Shown piece after piece: positions 11,818 through 23,589 of a stretch of DNA of 64,000 nt. Source of the DNA: Cylicocyclus nassatus (lineage: Eukaryota; Nematoda; Chromadorea; Rhabditida; Strongylidae); assembly GCA_958299035.1 (NCBI GenBank), contig CATQJL010000223.1:69547006-69611005 (forward strand), read 5' to 3'. A program made the translations under genes and the position numbers. How positions within the stretch are numbered: the stretch's first letter is position 1; every line of letters begins with the position of its first letter. The notes below the pieces were generated by a model. That model was not told the origin of the DNA and ran no database searches. It saw only the letters and a list, made by a program, of their open reading frames with translations.

Positions 11818-12197
11818 CTCAGACAATCGATCGGTCCCCTCCGGCGGACAGTCGAAATCTGCCAGAGTCGCGGCGGACCCAGTTGACCAATGAGAGCGGG
11901 GCGAGGGGACGACCCCTTCTTGTAGGTCGCGGTGACGTCACCGGCAGGCGAGTGGGACCCTTCTCCGGATCTGCCGCAAAGGTACGTCATTCCTGCTCCG
12001 GAGGTACGCCAGATTTGGACAAGCCGCGGAGCAGAAAATCGGAGGGGTCTCGCAAAATGGGAGGGCTCCGGAGCAGAAATGAGAGGTCTCCGGCGCACAA
12101 AATCGGGGGGCTCCAGAGCACGAGTGGCAGACACCCTGCTGGGAAACCCCGCGGCCCTGCCATTTCTGCGCCGGAGGGGTCCGATCCATTGTCTGAG
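11818..12197. mobile_element. GC-rich MITE with 29 bp inverted ends
   Basis: 380 bp element with inverted termini CTCAGACAATCGATCGGTCC / GGTCCGATCCATTGTCTGAG, continuing to CCGGCG inward. It is much more GC-rich than its surroundings and contains repeated CTCCGGAGCAGAAA-type motifs. Overlapping ORFs of about 147-150 codons on both strands follow from the high GC content and are not genes. No clear target duplication was found. Confidence 0.75.
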
Positions 12198-14919
12198 CAA
12201 ATGCGATGAAGATAAGCCTTATATGACCTCAGATCTCGAACTGAAAGAGAGAGCCCACTCTCGGCATCTGTAGGGTTAACAAATAAACTTGAAGAGTTTC
12301 CCTGGCAACAAGAGAGACTCGGATTTGCTGCTGCTGCAACGTGTGGCGTTTCAAATGGTAAAATTGAAGAGAAGAGATTAAAGAAGGCAGAGGGGTACGT
12401 GAATATGACCCAGTGTACAGTTTTTTTGGCGAGATTCATTGTCAGTAAAGCTTCCCCTCAACTATCAATAGCGGAAAAATGGCAGCAGATACATGTAGCT
12501 CTTTTCGACGGCGGAAGAGCTAGGGGGGCAATGCTTAACAATAAAAACTATCATATAATGAGTTTGTTAGCTTTAGAAAGTCTACGATGTTCGATTGTGG
12601 ACAAAGAGGGCGGACTCTGATGTTAACAAAGCAACTAATTCGAAGCATCACTCAGTATGGCGCTGTTTTCCGCAACCTAATATTTCATACATCTTGAATA
12701 CGCACCAAGGAGCTGTTTACTTCGTCTTAAATTTGTGATCACCCAGTTGGGTGCGCGCATATGGCGCATTGAACACCAAGTTGAAGCCTTGTAGTGGTTT
12801 GTGACTCATGAATGTAGTACAGTAGTCCGAGACCCTACTGGGATAAAGCATTGAACAGTGCGTAGGACTTGAACGGCTCCTAATTGAAGGTTCCTAAACG
12901 AAATTTGTCCATTGCCCCCCCCCCCCCCGCCTTTGGCGGGTGTATGTCATGAGGCGCGGTTTTTATTACCAGTTGGACATCAAATTGCACATTTTAAATG
13001 TTTAATAATGTTTTAGAGGCTTTTCAAATTTCTGAGAAATTATAGAAGATCGTTGCATGAGCAGTCTGATCTTATCATCTTAAAAAGGATTCAAAACAGA
13101 AACATTGGAGGTCAAAACTTCATGAAAATGCAATTAATGGCAGTTTCGTGAATATTTCGCTCATTTTTGCAGCAAAAGCCTTGAAACTCAGTAAATGGTA
13201 ACTTCGAACAGCTAGTAAGTTAAACAACTTTCTCTGGAATTTTTTAAAAATTTGTGTAGTGCAGGAATGGGCTTTTAAGTTGGTGACAGCCAGAGAAATC
13301 GTGACCGTCTCCCGCCTTTGGCCTGGAACTTTGACCACTTTAGGTCAACAACGATGGTGATGAAGGTTCCCTGACTTTTACCAACTTGCCGTTTTTCCCA
13401 GCCTGAATGCGAAAGGAAACCGAAAACGCAAACACTTTGAGAAATAAAAAACTGAAGTTTCTTAAAAAGAGCCAAGAGAAATTCTGAATGATAAGATATT
13501 ACCTTGTACACAAATTAATTTGAAGAGCCAAAGTTCAATACTTCGACCTCTCCGAAGCTCGTCTTCTATTCCGACAGGCCGAGGAAAAAGGAGCACTACG
13601 CATGCTTATTCAATTCATCGTCTAGCCTAATTTAAGCGAGTGATAGTCAACAGCATACTACAGTGGGCCTCCCCATCAAGCCGTTATCTAAACTGTGCAG
13701 CGCCAAATGTTGCTTTCAGGGGTAATGGAAGCCAAAGGCTAGCGGTACCCTAAACTTTGTTCGCCTAACCAACAATTTCCCTCAAAAGCAGTGTACTCTC
13801 AGAGAATATCGCAGTGTTGGGATTCCTGGCCACCCATTAACCTTCAAGCCCAGTCCGGCTAGTTGATGTCCCCCCTGCGCCGAGAAAGTAGCCCTCGAAC
13901 GGCGCGCTTCGGACGGCCTCGCTTACCCGATCGGCGCAGGAACCCAGTACCGCTTCCGCGTTGTGCCTGCTATTTAGAGCAAAAATTTCAGGCGGCAGGG
14001 TCTTCGTACCAGAACCTTCAAACTTTCCATGGCAGGGTCTTCGTACCAGAACCTTCAAACTTTCCATTGAAACTCTCGTCCGAACTGCTTTAGAAATTAG
14101 GTAAACGCCCCCAAAACGGTCTTTTCGCTCCGTTCAAAACTCAAAATCGCGTTTTACATGTCGAGAAGGCGTAGAACATGCAAAAAGGTGGAAACTCAAA
14201 ATCTGCCTGGACACTGCCTTGAAGGCATTGAACTTAACAGATGACACATACAAATCATGCATCCCCCAGAATGAGTTGTTCCCATATAAACCATTAACGT
14301 GGCTGCCTTCCGATCGTTTTAACACGTTAACTCCAGCAAACTTAAGGCGCTTATTCGAAGTTGATATGTTAAAGGCGGTCCTCACCAAAATTTTGCTTAC
14401 CGAGTTCTTGAATGAGTTCTAACGCGTTTTGTTTGATTACTATGAGACGCCCTATCTGCCCCCCCCCCAACAAAGGCAGGGACCCAGGCTGTTCGTGCCG
14501 GGACCCGATCGCGATTTGTCCACGGTCCTTTAAATCGATTGAGCACTGCTAACGGCGATCATTACCTCGTTTTGAGCAATCTATGCACTCGCAGTAAAAT
14601 CTGATCTATGCACTTTATCGCACTAAAACGGGGAATAACTGTATGGATCATGCATGTTTTAATTTACACAGTAAACTCAAAATTGTTTAACAATCTTACA
14701 AATAAAATTACCGTTGCAGTGCCAGTCAGTCACCGAGGACACAGCTAAGCCGACCTGTGCAATCACTGAAATATACTGTATTCCAAACATAAGCAAGTAA
14801 TCATCATCATTCGTCTTTCAGAAAATCCAACTAGGGTTGACGATACTGCATGGATATCTTCATCAGATGTTCCACAACTAGACCTAAGTTCAGCTCATCA
14901 GTCTGTCGAATGTTCAATC
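12198..14919. other. Unassigned stretch with small repeats
   Basis: No gene recognised. It contains a C homopolymer at about 12916-12930, another near 14459-14468, and a 37 bp perfect tandem duplication at 13994-14067. The homopolymers are likely indel sites in the assembly. Confidence 0.4.
13994..14067 (+). repeat. 37 bp tandem duplication
   Basis: Two identical adjacent units starting GGCAGGGTCTTCGTACCAGA and ending ACTTTCCAT. Identity between units indicates a recent local slippage or duplication event. Confidence 0.9.
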
Positions 14920-14925
14920 AAAAGT

Positions 14926-14960
14926 AAGACAAGCCGACAAGCTGAGTTTGTCGGTCTTGC
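14926..14960. repeat. GTCGGTC hairpin cluster
   Basis: AAGACAAGCCGACAA and TTTGTCGGTCTTG form a short imperfect hairpin. Additional TTGTCGGTC copies follow to about 14992. Function unknown; possibly the edge of an inverted-repeat element. Confidence 0.5.
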
Positions 14961-15467
14961 AGTCTTGTCGGTCTTTGTCGGTCAGCTCTGATGTTTTGTT
15001 GCTTGATGTTTTGCGTCGATGTTTGGACTCACGCGCAGGAGTTTTCAATTTTGTTAGGATTGAACAAAATTGGCCTGAATTTCCGCACTAATTTTCGATA
15101 GGAGCTTATAAAATTTAGAAGACGTAGTGATCATTTTCATGGCTCTTTCCTGGCTATTGGACTGCAAGTAGTCGTGAAATAGAATACAAGTTTCCTATTT
15201 TTGACATTCTGGCCTTCCTTTTGTCTCTTTGCCTCAATTTGCTCCATCTTCTAAAGGAGCTAAGATGGTTAACTAACTTTGTCCAGATTTAGTCTCAGCA
15301 ACATCAAAACAAACACAACCTTCAAGAACCTTTGACATTGCATATATATCTTTGGAGAGGGTAGGAGTGCAATATACAAGCGAAGGAACGTTGGAAAGAA
15401 TTCAAAGACAGAAAATTACACAATACGAAGAAACCTCCAAAAATATGCGTTTCCCGATCACTGCAAA

Positions 15468-17384
15468 TTACTGAATTCCTTGATTATTTAAGAATTGTCT
15501 CACGCATATGTTGTTAAAATTACGCCGTATTGCGATGGGATCAAAGCGATCGTCGCTTGCGGGCGATGTGAGAAGATTGTTGGTCTGCTTGATGTGCCTG
15601 TGTGTGGGTAAATTTAGTTTCTCGTAGCTTATAACAGGCTTAATGGGGGTGGGGGTAGTCTGCAAGACTGTAGTTGTGCTTGTGGGGATAGTAATAGTTG
15701 ATTTGGTTGAGGTGATAAAGGGGGTTGCAGGAGGAACGGTTCGAGGTGTGGTAATAGTTGGTTTCGGAGAGGGAACATTCCGAGACGCAGTCGTGTTCGG
15801 CGTCGCCGGGGTAGTAGGTGTGGTTATGGCTGTTATGCGTGGTTTAATGGGATCCGATTTTATCTTAGAGATGCTCTGCACGTAAGGCGGTATAACCACA
15901 GGCGGCTTGGTCACGGCAGGTGGTGTAGTTGTAGGCCTTGTGGTCGTCGCTGTGGTTGTAGTCTTCTTGGGTGGCGGCTTGGTGGCTGGGAATGTCGTGG
16001 TTGATGGCGAAGGTTTCGCTGTAGACTGCTTAGTACAAGTGCTGATAGTCGATGGTTTTATAGTGCTAGTGATTGATCGCTCTGTTTGTGCGTATGGGTC
16101 CGCTTCTATCTGATTGGTAACATTCACCTTACTCAAGTCTTCTATTCGGAAGAATGGCGCAGGCATACTCTTGAGTTTGATTGGGTCAATGTCAATTTCC
16201 ATCTGTATTTTCCCAAATTCTTGTGATAGGTAGTCGTCGAACACATCGGTGATGCCGAGTTGAAGGTCTTGGAGTAGTGCGTACTCGGCGTAGTTTAGGG
16301 GTCTTTTGGTTTCAATGGCTTGTAGCCAGGCTATCTGGCGGTACCGATATTCGGCATATCGTATGGTACGAAGAACGTTCTTACGTATGTCTTCTATGGC
16401 ATACATGCGGGCTCTGCGGAGGAAATCGGCGTTGGTAATGTTCCAAAGTTTGATTTCTCTTAGTAGAAGAACATCGGTAATAGGTTGGGCCTCAAAGGGT
16501 GGTATCTCCTCGGTATCTGTGATACCGAAGATTCTTTGAGCTATGGGAAGAGTTTGTGGAGGGATTAGCTCGTAACGTGATCGTCTGTTTTCGGTGTCGA
16601 CGAGGTATTTAATTTTACGCTTTGCCCTGAAGGTTGGCGAGGATTTCAGAATAAAGTCCTGGACCATAGTATTGGGTGGAATATTCGGGAAGGAAATGAT
16701 GTGATTGGATGTGGTCAAATAGCTGTTACTGATGCTGCAATGTCGTAGTAGTTGCGAGCGGAGTAGGTGGTTGCTACTGAATTCGGATGCTAGCTCGTGG
16801 TCAGGTATATGAGGATGTATTTCATGCTAATTAATGCATCGTAGCTACCTATGGAATTGAATCTACACCATGGAACAACTTCTACGGGTTTCCAGATTAT
16901 TATCTCGTTGGGTGTTAGGCAGCATCGGGGAAGGAGCAATTGTTCAGATTCCCCAGGGCGCTAAGCATAGTTTCGCCGTTAATTGATGCAATCTGTCCTT
17001 CAACGATTGAATATAGACTACGCAAGTACAGATTTGTTCCCCAAAGAGGAAAGACGTTTTTTCGTCCTCTATCTCTTTGGTTATTTTGAGATCAGGAGAA
17101 ACTTCGGTGAGAGGGTGTCCATGGATGAAATTGGTGGTTCTCGCTAATTCGCATTCTTCACGCAAGATGGATATGCGCTGGCGTCCTACTACTGTGCGGC
17201 TGGTTCTTATGTAGAGAAAATTGTGTATTGAGACTTTTATTACGTCTCGATAGCATTTGTGTGCAGTCATTTGTAAAGGTTTGTTGCTTTCACTAAATAA
17301 CTGTATGTGTGTTTCAATCATAGGCTCTTCTGGGGTTACACTGCATTGTACTAATTTGGGCAGTGAGAGTATGTTAGGGAATGA
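15468..17384 (-). pseudogene. Env-like ORF remnant, frameshifted
   Basis: Coding-like sequence continues downstream of gag in several frames: 17384-16944 (Cys-containing, ends in a TGA), about 16946-16806 in another frame, and about 16810-15468 in a third. The last piece (first counted from a TTG at 16718) has a charged alpha-helical part, then a Thr/Pro-rich tract of roughly 150 residues resembling a mucin-like stalk. TTTCCAG immediately precedes the frame at 17385-17393 and could be a splice acceptor for a subgenomic env message. The position after gag and the composition suggest an envelope-like protein, but I see no clear signal peptide or membrane anchor, so the assignment is tentative. 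At least two frameshifts and one stop make it non-functional. Confidence 0.5.
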
Positions 17385-17385
17385 A

Positions 17386-19014
17386 CTACTTCCGCATATC
17401 TGGAAAGATGTTGTAGGTGTTAGCAGACATGCTGCTATGACTGTTTGATGGCTGATAGCCTTGGTAATAGTCCGGGGGATTCGCTATGGCTGGGACGAAA
17501 GGTTGTCTGGGATTTACGTAGGGTATTGGCTGAGTGTATGCAGGATATGGAGTGTAGGGCTGGTTAAAGTATCGGAATGGCGTGTTAGGTGGGCGGCGGT
17601 CCCAGAATCGGGGATCTGGAAATAGTCTTTTAGGAACGAAACGTACTTGGCGCGGGGGATTGACTCGTAATGCTGGTCTGGGACGATACGGTGTTACTGA
17701 TCGTCTTTGCTGGAAAATGGGGTTTTGGCGCGGATTAGGTTGAAATCGCACTACCGAGCGAGGACGTTCTCGTCCTGGGCTTCTAGGTGGATTTCGGTTG
17801 GATTGCTGAAGGTTATTGACCTGTTCGGTCAGTTCCTCTACTTTCTGATCAGGCACTAGCGAATTTATGCTTTCAATTTCCTTTCCTTCGCGATACTCTT
17901 GTTCGAGAATCCTTTGTTCTTTCTCGGCATTAGCGAGAGCAGTTTCAAAGTCTGGTGGGTCGGGGAGTCTTCGCACGGCCCTACGGATGTCGGGTCGCAG
18001 TTCTTTTATAAAGAAGTCTATGGCGAGTTTGTTGGGTATCTTTTTATCTTCGCCTTGGTATGCTACCTTGGTCTTTGCTAGAACCTTCTTTGCAAATTCG
18101 CCTACTGAATCTTTTCCCTGTCTCAGGTGGTGCAGCTCATCACGAACGTTACTTAGCATAGCCTGGTTCTTATATTTGGTTGCTAATGCTTTGGTCATTG
18201 CTTGCCAGGTGGCTTTTTCTGCGGGTTTCAGGGTTTGGTATTCAACTTTAGCTCCGCCTGCTAAGAAAAGGGGCAAGAGACTTTTTGCATAAACGTGAGG
18301 AATGTGTAAGCTATCTACTAATTCCCGGTAATCCTCTAGGAACTCTTCAAAAGTTTTATCGGAGTCGCCGGTGAATCTTTCTGAGCGCGTGCCCAAAAGT
18401 TTGCTTGAAGCGTATAGGTCGGGTGGATTGTAGTCTAGAGCTTCGTCTTGAGCTTGCTGGCCTCCCCCATTATTGTTATTGTTCCCATTATTATTGTTAC
18501 CGTTTCCACCGTTACCACCGCCGTTACCGCCATTACCGCCATTACCTCCGTTGTCTTCCTCAGACATTTTGGGTGGTCTTGGATCTGTAAAGCGTTGTCT
18601 CTTTGCTGTATCTAAGGCTGCGCTTAACCCCTGGAGTAGTTTGGTAAAAGCGCTTTCTGTTTTCTTTTCTTCTTCTTCTAAGCTTTCTGGCTTGGGTGTT
18701 GCTGGGGTTGTTGCTGGAGTTACGTAACCAGACGCTGCTTGGCTAGTTGAAGGTTGTTCGCTTGCACCTACTTCGCTAGCCTGGTAGTCGCCAAATTCTT
18801 CCTGACTAGTGGATGGTAGGTCGCTAGAATCTACTCTACCTCTGGAAGTTCTTGGAGTCTCCTCCGCTTCTTTGGATGATTGCTGCTGTCTACGCTCAGC
18901 GAGTCTTGCGAGAAATGCCGCTCTTCTTTCGTCAAAACTTTGACGCCTTTCGGACCTACTTAATTCTTCACGTACTTTAGTTTTCTGTTTTTTGGGAGGA
19001 ATTTTGGTGATCAG
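17386..19014 (-). CDS. Retrotransposon Gag-like protein
   Basis: Open without a stop for 542 codons. The first ATG lies at 18567, giving a 393-residue product. The upstream 149 codons are also open and protein-like (charged, with RRAAFLARLAERRQQ and Ser/Thr-rich stretches) but lack ATG, so the original start is lost or the frame is joined by splicing. From the ATG: residues 1-36 are a Gly/Asn-rich tract. About 55-235 is a capsid-type region (RFTGDSDKTFEEFLEDYREL, then KYKNQAMLSNVRDELHHLRQ) typical of Retrotrans_gag domains. About 260-330 is a basic Arg/Pro-rich tail suited to RNA binding. No CCHC zinc knuckle occurs before the stop. A short GGN-type tandem repeat encodes the Gly/Asn tract. 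The intactness of this frame beside a dead env-like frame is notable. Confidence 0.85.
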   Translation of the reverse strand: MITKIPPKKQKTKVREELSRSERRQSFDERRAAFLARLAERRQQQSSKEAEETPRTSRGRVDSSDLPSTSQEEFGDYQASEVGASEQPSTSQAASGYVTPATTPATPKPESLEEEEKKTESAFTKLLQGLSAALDTAKRQRFTDPRPPKMSEEDNGGNGGNGGNGGGNGGNGNNNNGNNNNNGGGQQAQDEALDYNPPDLYASSKLLGTRSERFTGDSDKTFEEFLEDYRELVDSLHIPHVYAKSLLPLFLAGGAKVEYQTLKPAEKATWQAMTKALATKYKNQAMLSNVRDELHHLRQGKDSVGEFAKKVLAKTKVAYQGEDKKIPNKLAIDFFIKELRPDIRRAVRRLPDPPDFETALANAEKEQRILEQEYREGKEIESINSLVPDQKVEELTEQVNNLQQSNRNPPRSPGRERPRSVVRFQPNPRQNPIFQQRRSVTPYRPRPALRVNPPRQVRFVPKRLFPDPRFWDRRPPNTPFRYFNQPYTPYPAYTQPIPYVNPRQPFVPAIANPPDYYQGYQPSNSHSSMSANTYNIFPDMRK

Positions 19015-20083
19015 TCAAAATGCTTTCCTAAGTGTCAGTAACTAGTGTGCGTGTGTATGTATTTTTATTTTCAAGGGAAAATATTCAAAGATTTTTTTGA
19101 GAAGTTGGATCGTAGGAATTGAAGTTATGAAGTTCTGTTTCTTCCAAGGAATGATTCAATTGGGAGTTGGAGAAAATTACACGTTGAATGCTACTGCTAC
19201 TTTTATGTCTGATTCTTTCGAAGATGGATAGAGAGCAACGAGGCTAAGTTCTCAACAACACTTTACACAAGAGAACGGATATGACGAAAGTTCTCTTACT
19301 CATTTTGCGAAGGTATATTGAGTGTAAGTGTTCTGAGACTCACTTCAGTGGCTGAGTTTGATGGCTGTTGAATGAATAGATTGATAGTTGGATTACGGTA
19401 GTTGAGAATGCGAGGTAGGCTGTGGTGATGCTAAAGTAGCAAGCTGTCGGAGTGGATGCTCTGACAACTATGGATCGTGAGTGAGGTTGACGAGTGTATA
19501 TATATATCGTACGGCTGGGGCGTGTCTTCCGTGGTTCTTAGCCTTTCTCAGAATTACTACGCAGGGCAGATGGCATAAGCGCATGGCCAATGGTCTTTTG
19601 AGTTTATAAAGTTGCTGGAACTTGCGGAGGCAGCTTTTAATGTAAGCTATCGGCCATGTGGCTCTCGCGGTTTTCGGTCCTTTTTTCCGCGAAGGCTTAT
19701 GAAGCGCGTGGCGAGGCATGTCTAAACGAGGCTGGCTTAAAAGAGCGGCGGGCTACGGTCGCAAGATGGCAACGCGGAAACTAAATTCTTTGCGAATATA
19801 AATCCAGCAAATATGTATTGGCTCCTATAAAAGTAATTGTTGCACTGTTTCGGAAACTAGCTATTAGATGAGAGACTGATATTCGAGCATGGCACAAATA
19901 GAGCTCGCACGTTGGTTAAAATTGGTAATGTGACTCGAGAGCCATTCTAGGATTTCATTTGGGATAATCGTAGTTGCGGCTGCATATGTATGATAGGGAA
20001 ACGTATGCGAGTAATGTTTTGTAATAGTTAATTGCCCTGCTCGGGTTTTGAGGCCGGTATAAAATTACCTTTGTTATACTGGC
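19015..20083. other. Upstream flank of gag, possible 5' LTR region
   Basis: No ORF of note. On the minus strand a TATA-like run (complement of 19498-19508) lies about 480 nt upstream of the open gag frame, where an LTR promoter would be expected. No matching 3' copy was found in the window, so an LTR cannot be confirmed. Confidence 0.35.
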
Positions 20084-20646
20084 TGGGAGTTTGCACAGGG
20101 GGGGAGTAATCGAGCATGCAGATTACGAATACAATATTAGTTTTCAAGATCGTCCATTACTTTTATCGATTTTATTGATTTTTTGAAAATTTGAGCTACG
20201 GGGCTGGGAGTTGGCACAGGGGGGTAATCGAGCATGCTGATCACCCCCCCGAAAACCAATATTGTATTCGGAATCCCCATGCTCGATTACCCCCCTGTGC
20301 CAACTCCCAGCCCCGTAGCTCAAACTTTGCAAAAAATCGATAAAATCGATAAAAGTAATCGATAATCCTGAAAACCAATATTGTATTCGGAATCCCATGC
20401 TCGATTACCCCCCTGTGCCAACTCCCAGCCCCGTAGGTGAACTCAGCAAAAAAATCGATAAAATCGATATCGATCGATGACGAAAAGTAGCCTATGACAC
20501 CCGCCGGGGCCCGAAGTGTATGTGTGCCAAGTTTGGTCCGGATCGGTTCAGAAATGGAATTTTCTATTCGGAACATACGTACAGACATACAGACAGACAG
20601 ACAGACAGACATACAGACAAATAGACATTCAGCTTTATATATAAGA
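20084..20646 (-). mobile_element. Helitron/HINE-like element, truncated copy
   Basis: Read on the minus strand it begins at 20646 with TCTTATATATAAAGCTGAAT followed by a TGTC/TGTA microsatellite, the same 5' end as the complete element at 41582. It sits after an A, as expected for insertion between A and T. The body has repeat units containing GGGCTGGGAGTTGGCACAGG and ATCGATAAAATCGAT, some direct and some inverted around 20240-20250. The CTAG 3' end is not found, so the 3' side is lost or rearranged. Confidence 0.75.
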
Positions 20647-21639
20647 TTGGTGCACCCAGCAAATTTACTTTGCAAGTGACGTGGTACCACATACATCATA
20701 TATAATCAGTAAATATTTATTTGAGATTTTGATGAAAGCGGCAGTAATTTTGCTCGTTTAGAAAAGTACTTAATAAAACATAAAAATGGAATGCTCCAGT
20801 TTTCCGCGCATGTTCTAAATTTTCACGATTAAACAGGAAAAACAAAATTGCAAAATTTTTTCCTAATTAACTATGTAATTGGGGCTCTGTGGTAAGCCGT
20901 TAATTGTTGAATCTTAATTATGGTACAACGGAAATTTCGTAACCTTGGACTCTTACAGTGCGGAACTTCATGTCCAGGCCTGTGCAGTGATGAAGGGTTT
21001 CGCGACACGGTATTCAAACTGAGACAATCGAGGGATAGCCCAAAAAGACAAGGGTCTAGAGGATCTAAAGGTAACCTTAAATGAAGCAGAAAGATTTCCG
21101 TCTTTGTGCTCTCAAATAAACTGTTGGCCTTCCAAAATAAAGCATTACTGCAAGAGACTTGCATTTCGACATGATCTGGCACAAAGTGTTATTTGAATAT
21201 TTTGCATTTCTTTAGTGAGCTGTTGCCCTGCTATTGGCTGCAAAGCGTTTTTCCTCCACAGAAGCTTCAAGTGGCGTGACTTGGGATCGCCTTATGGTAT
21301 GAGTAACGAACAGGGCCCGGCACGAGATGGGCAAATGACAAGCTGGAAGACGTTTTGTAGTCAAAAAGCAAGGGGATATCGTTTTTGCGGGGTCCGGGGC
21401 GGAGCCCCCGGAAATTGGTTTTCACGCTCTCAGCTTGTTTTAACATGTTACGTGCACCGACACGCGAACACGCTGGAGTTCGCTCGCGTCAAAGCGCACT
21501 GTCGCTGCCGCACGCGCGACGTCGCTCAATCATGCGTTTCGGGGCACCATACATGAGTAGTTCTCAATGTATGCATAACGATATGGCACCAAGTTTCGTA
21601 AGCAAACGAAAAGAGGCTAGTGGAGACAAAGTGTAAAAA
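20647..21639. other. Unassigned stretch
   Basis: No gene recognised. A repeat terminus motif CAGGGCCCGGCACGAG occurs at 21311-21326 and again, in variant or inverted form, at 27907-27922 and 37949-37961. Confidence 0.4.
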
Positions 21640-23589
21640 ATTATTTATTTATTTATTTATTTAATACGCACAAGGCGCGCTCATACAACAGAAAAACGAA
21701 GCATTACACCAAACAACCAACAACAAAAAGCAAAACAAAAAGGCAAACTTCCCACTGAATCAGCTCAAGTCCAGTCCGCAAAATCTTCCTGGGAATGGAA
21801 AGGGAGTGAGCTTGTTTAGACATATAATCACAGGTATAGAGGTTCAATGGAGTCTGTCTCATGCCCCCTGTTTTAGCAAAAAATGCTCTTATTCAACATA
21901 AGCAATTGTATATGTTGGAAGCAGGTGAATTGGTAGTAAGTAGTAATATTGATAAAACCCGCCCAACCAGAACTCTGGGGAGAGGACAGAACTCCGATGA
22001 AAGAGATTGCACAATGCAAGTGTGTCAAGCCCAAACAAGCTATCCCAAGCATAACGGAAGTGACAAGATGGAACCAGACCCAAACTAACGCGTGAGGCAT
22101 GAAAGTATTAGAAGAAAACCGAACAAAAAACGACAGTGATGAACCAAGGTCCAATGGAATGGTAGAGTCTGATCTAACATAAACTACAGTCCAACAAAGC
22201 ATTCGTTCTTCGCATTCCCTCGACCACCATCAGCCCAGAGTAAGGATCAACATGAGACAGGTAGAGTCGTGTGCCATAGAACCGTCATACGAGAAAGATA
22301 GTGGACCGCATGGACAAGAGCAAGAATCTAGAAAGAAGACTATTGAGAGATGGAAAAATAAAATAGAAGAAAAAGAAGGGAAAAAAAGAAGTGTAAAGAA
22401 GATCAAGCCTCAGAACCAAACCGTAGAAAAACCATCACAACCATAAGCCCCAAAGACCTAAACCCTAAAAGAATCTGAACACAAATATTAGAACGCAACG
22501 TAATCAAGAAGAAGTATCACTGCTCAAAAGTTGAGACAAATCAGCTTTTTTCAATTTTTTCTTGAAGGCTTCACCGCCACGCACTGACACGATATCAACG
22601 GGTAAGCGCTGAAGCCATCTTGCACAGCGGAAGAACAGGTAGTTGATTATTTCAGACTGATGTAGCTTGATAGGTTTATAATGCAGATTGAAGCCACCTA
22701 GCCTCGTACTAGCAGGTTTAAAGATCCAAAATTTGCTTGCTTTCAATTTTATTTCCTTGCGAAGAATACGAAAACAAAAGACCAGGTCGGATATCATGCG
22801 TCTAATTCTGAGAGGAGTCAATCCCAATTTATTAGAGCGTAGGTGACAGTCTGGAATATCAACTAGTGTTCCACCACTCACACGACGAATGACCAGGCGG
22901 GTAAAAGTGTGCTGAACTCTTTCAATCTTCATTATATCTTTTTTTCGGGAAGGAGTCCAAACTTGCGAGCAATATTCAAGATGTGGAATAACATAAGCTT
23001 TGTATAACCGGGACAGTATTATAGGATTACGAGTTTGTATATTACGATAGATTGTAAATAAAGTGGCATATGCCCTGTTGACAATTGAATCAATATGCTT
23101 AGAGAATTTCAAATCACAATCGATAATAACTCCCAGATCTTTCACATCTTGACAAGCAGTCATCTCAACTCCATCAATTTTATACGAAGTTGAGGAGTGC
23201 TTGCCAAGATGGAGGAAGGAACATTGTCTTGGGTTGAGAGAGAGTCCATTCTGAGACGCCCAAGCACACATTTTATCAATCGATGACTGCAAAGCATCAT
23301 GAACTGTGTCAAGATTGTCTTCATCTTAAGATGCATATATCTTTGTATCGTCCGCATAGATTTGAACATGTACATTCAATGTTTTTAAAGTATCAGGTAG
23401 GTCCAAAGTGTATACCAAAAATAACAAAGGAGATAGGACAGCTCCTTGAGGAACTCCACTAGGACAGGGAAATTTTCTGGAAAATTCATGACCAATCTTT
23501 ACTGTCATGCATCTATTGCTCAAGTAAGACTCAAACCAGGTTAGTAGGTTTGATGAAAAACTTATGTGAATAAAAGGTGTAGTAAGCAT
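21640..23589 (-). mobile_element. 5'-truncated LINE, minus strand
   Basis: Non-LTR retrotransposon 3' portion: an (AAAT)n tail on the minus strand (21640-21664), about 850 nt of 3' UTR, then the RT C-terminal half. It lacks ORF1, the endonuclease and the start of RT. The same family as the degenerate LINE at 8640-11064 by conserved C-terminal motifs. Confidence 0.85.
22504..23589 (-). pseudogene. LINE reverse transcriptase, C-terminal half
   Basis: A single frame broken by one in-frame TAA near 23326. The first part carries SGVPQGAVLSPLLFLVYTLD and the catalytic YADDTK. After the stop it continues in the same frame with the thumb region (VKDLGVIIDCDLKFSKHID) and a C-terminal domain with YKAYVIPHLEYCSQVW and FRCARWLQRLPVDIVS. 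Only one inactivating change is visible in about 1.1 kb, so this copy is younger than the one at 8.6 kb. It cannot be autonomous because it is 5' truncated. Confidence 0.92.

Larger units (their letters stand above)
15468..19014 (-). mobile_element. LTR retrotransposon relic: gag and env-like, no pol
   Basis: On the minus strand a gag frame is followed within about 70 bp by a broken env-like frame. No protease, reverse transcriptase, RNase H or integrase sequence was found between them or nearby. I could not find a direct repeat of LTR size between the left flank (14850-15470) and the right flank (19015-20080), so one or both LTRs may be missing. The gag/env junction near 17385 is therefore a pol deletion, or the trace of a spliced env transcript that was reverse-transcribed. 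Only description is given; the frames are not restored. Confidence 0.75.

Noticed and set aside
11754..12439. Overlapping ORFs of 113-150 codons on both strands
   Set aside because: Explained by the GC-rich inverted-repeat element at 11818-12197.
15643..16113. Plus-strand Val/Gly-rich ORFs
   Set aside because: Antisense shadow of the Thr/Pro-rich tract of the env-like remnant on the minus strand.
17867..18292. 141-codon plus-strand ORF
   Set aside because: Antisense to the gag capsid region, which has recognisable domain motifs.
14850..20080. Pair of LTRs flanking gag/env
   Set aside because: Comparison of the two flanks by eye gave no repeated segment with TG...CA ends.
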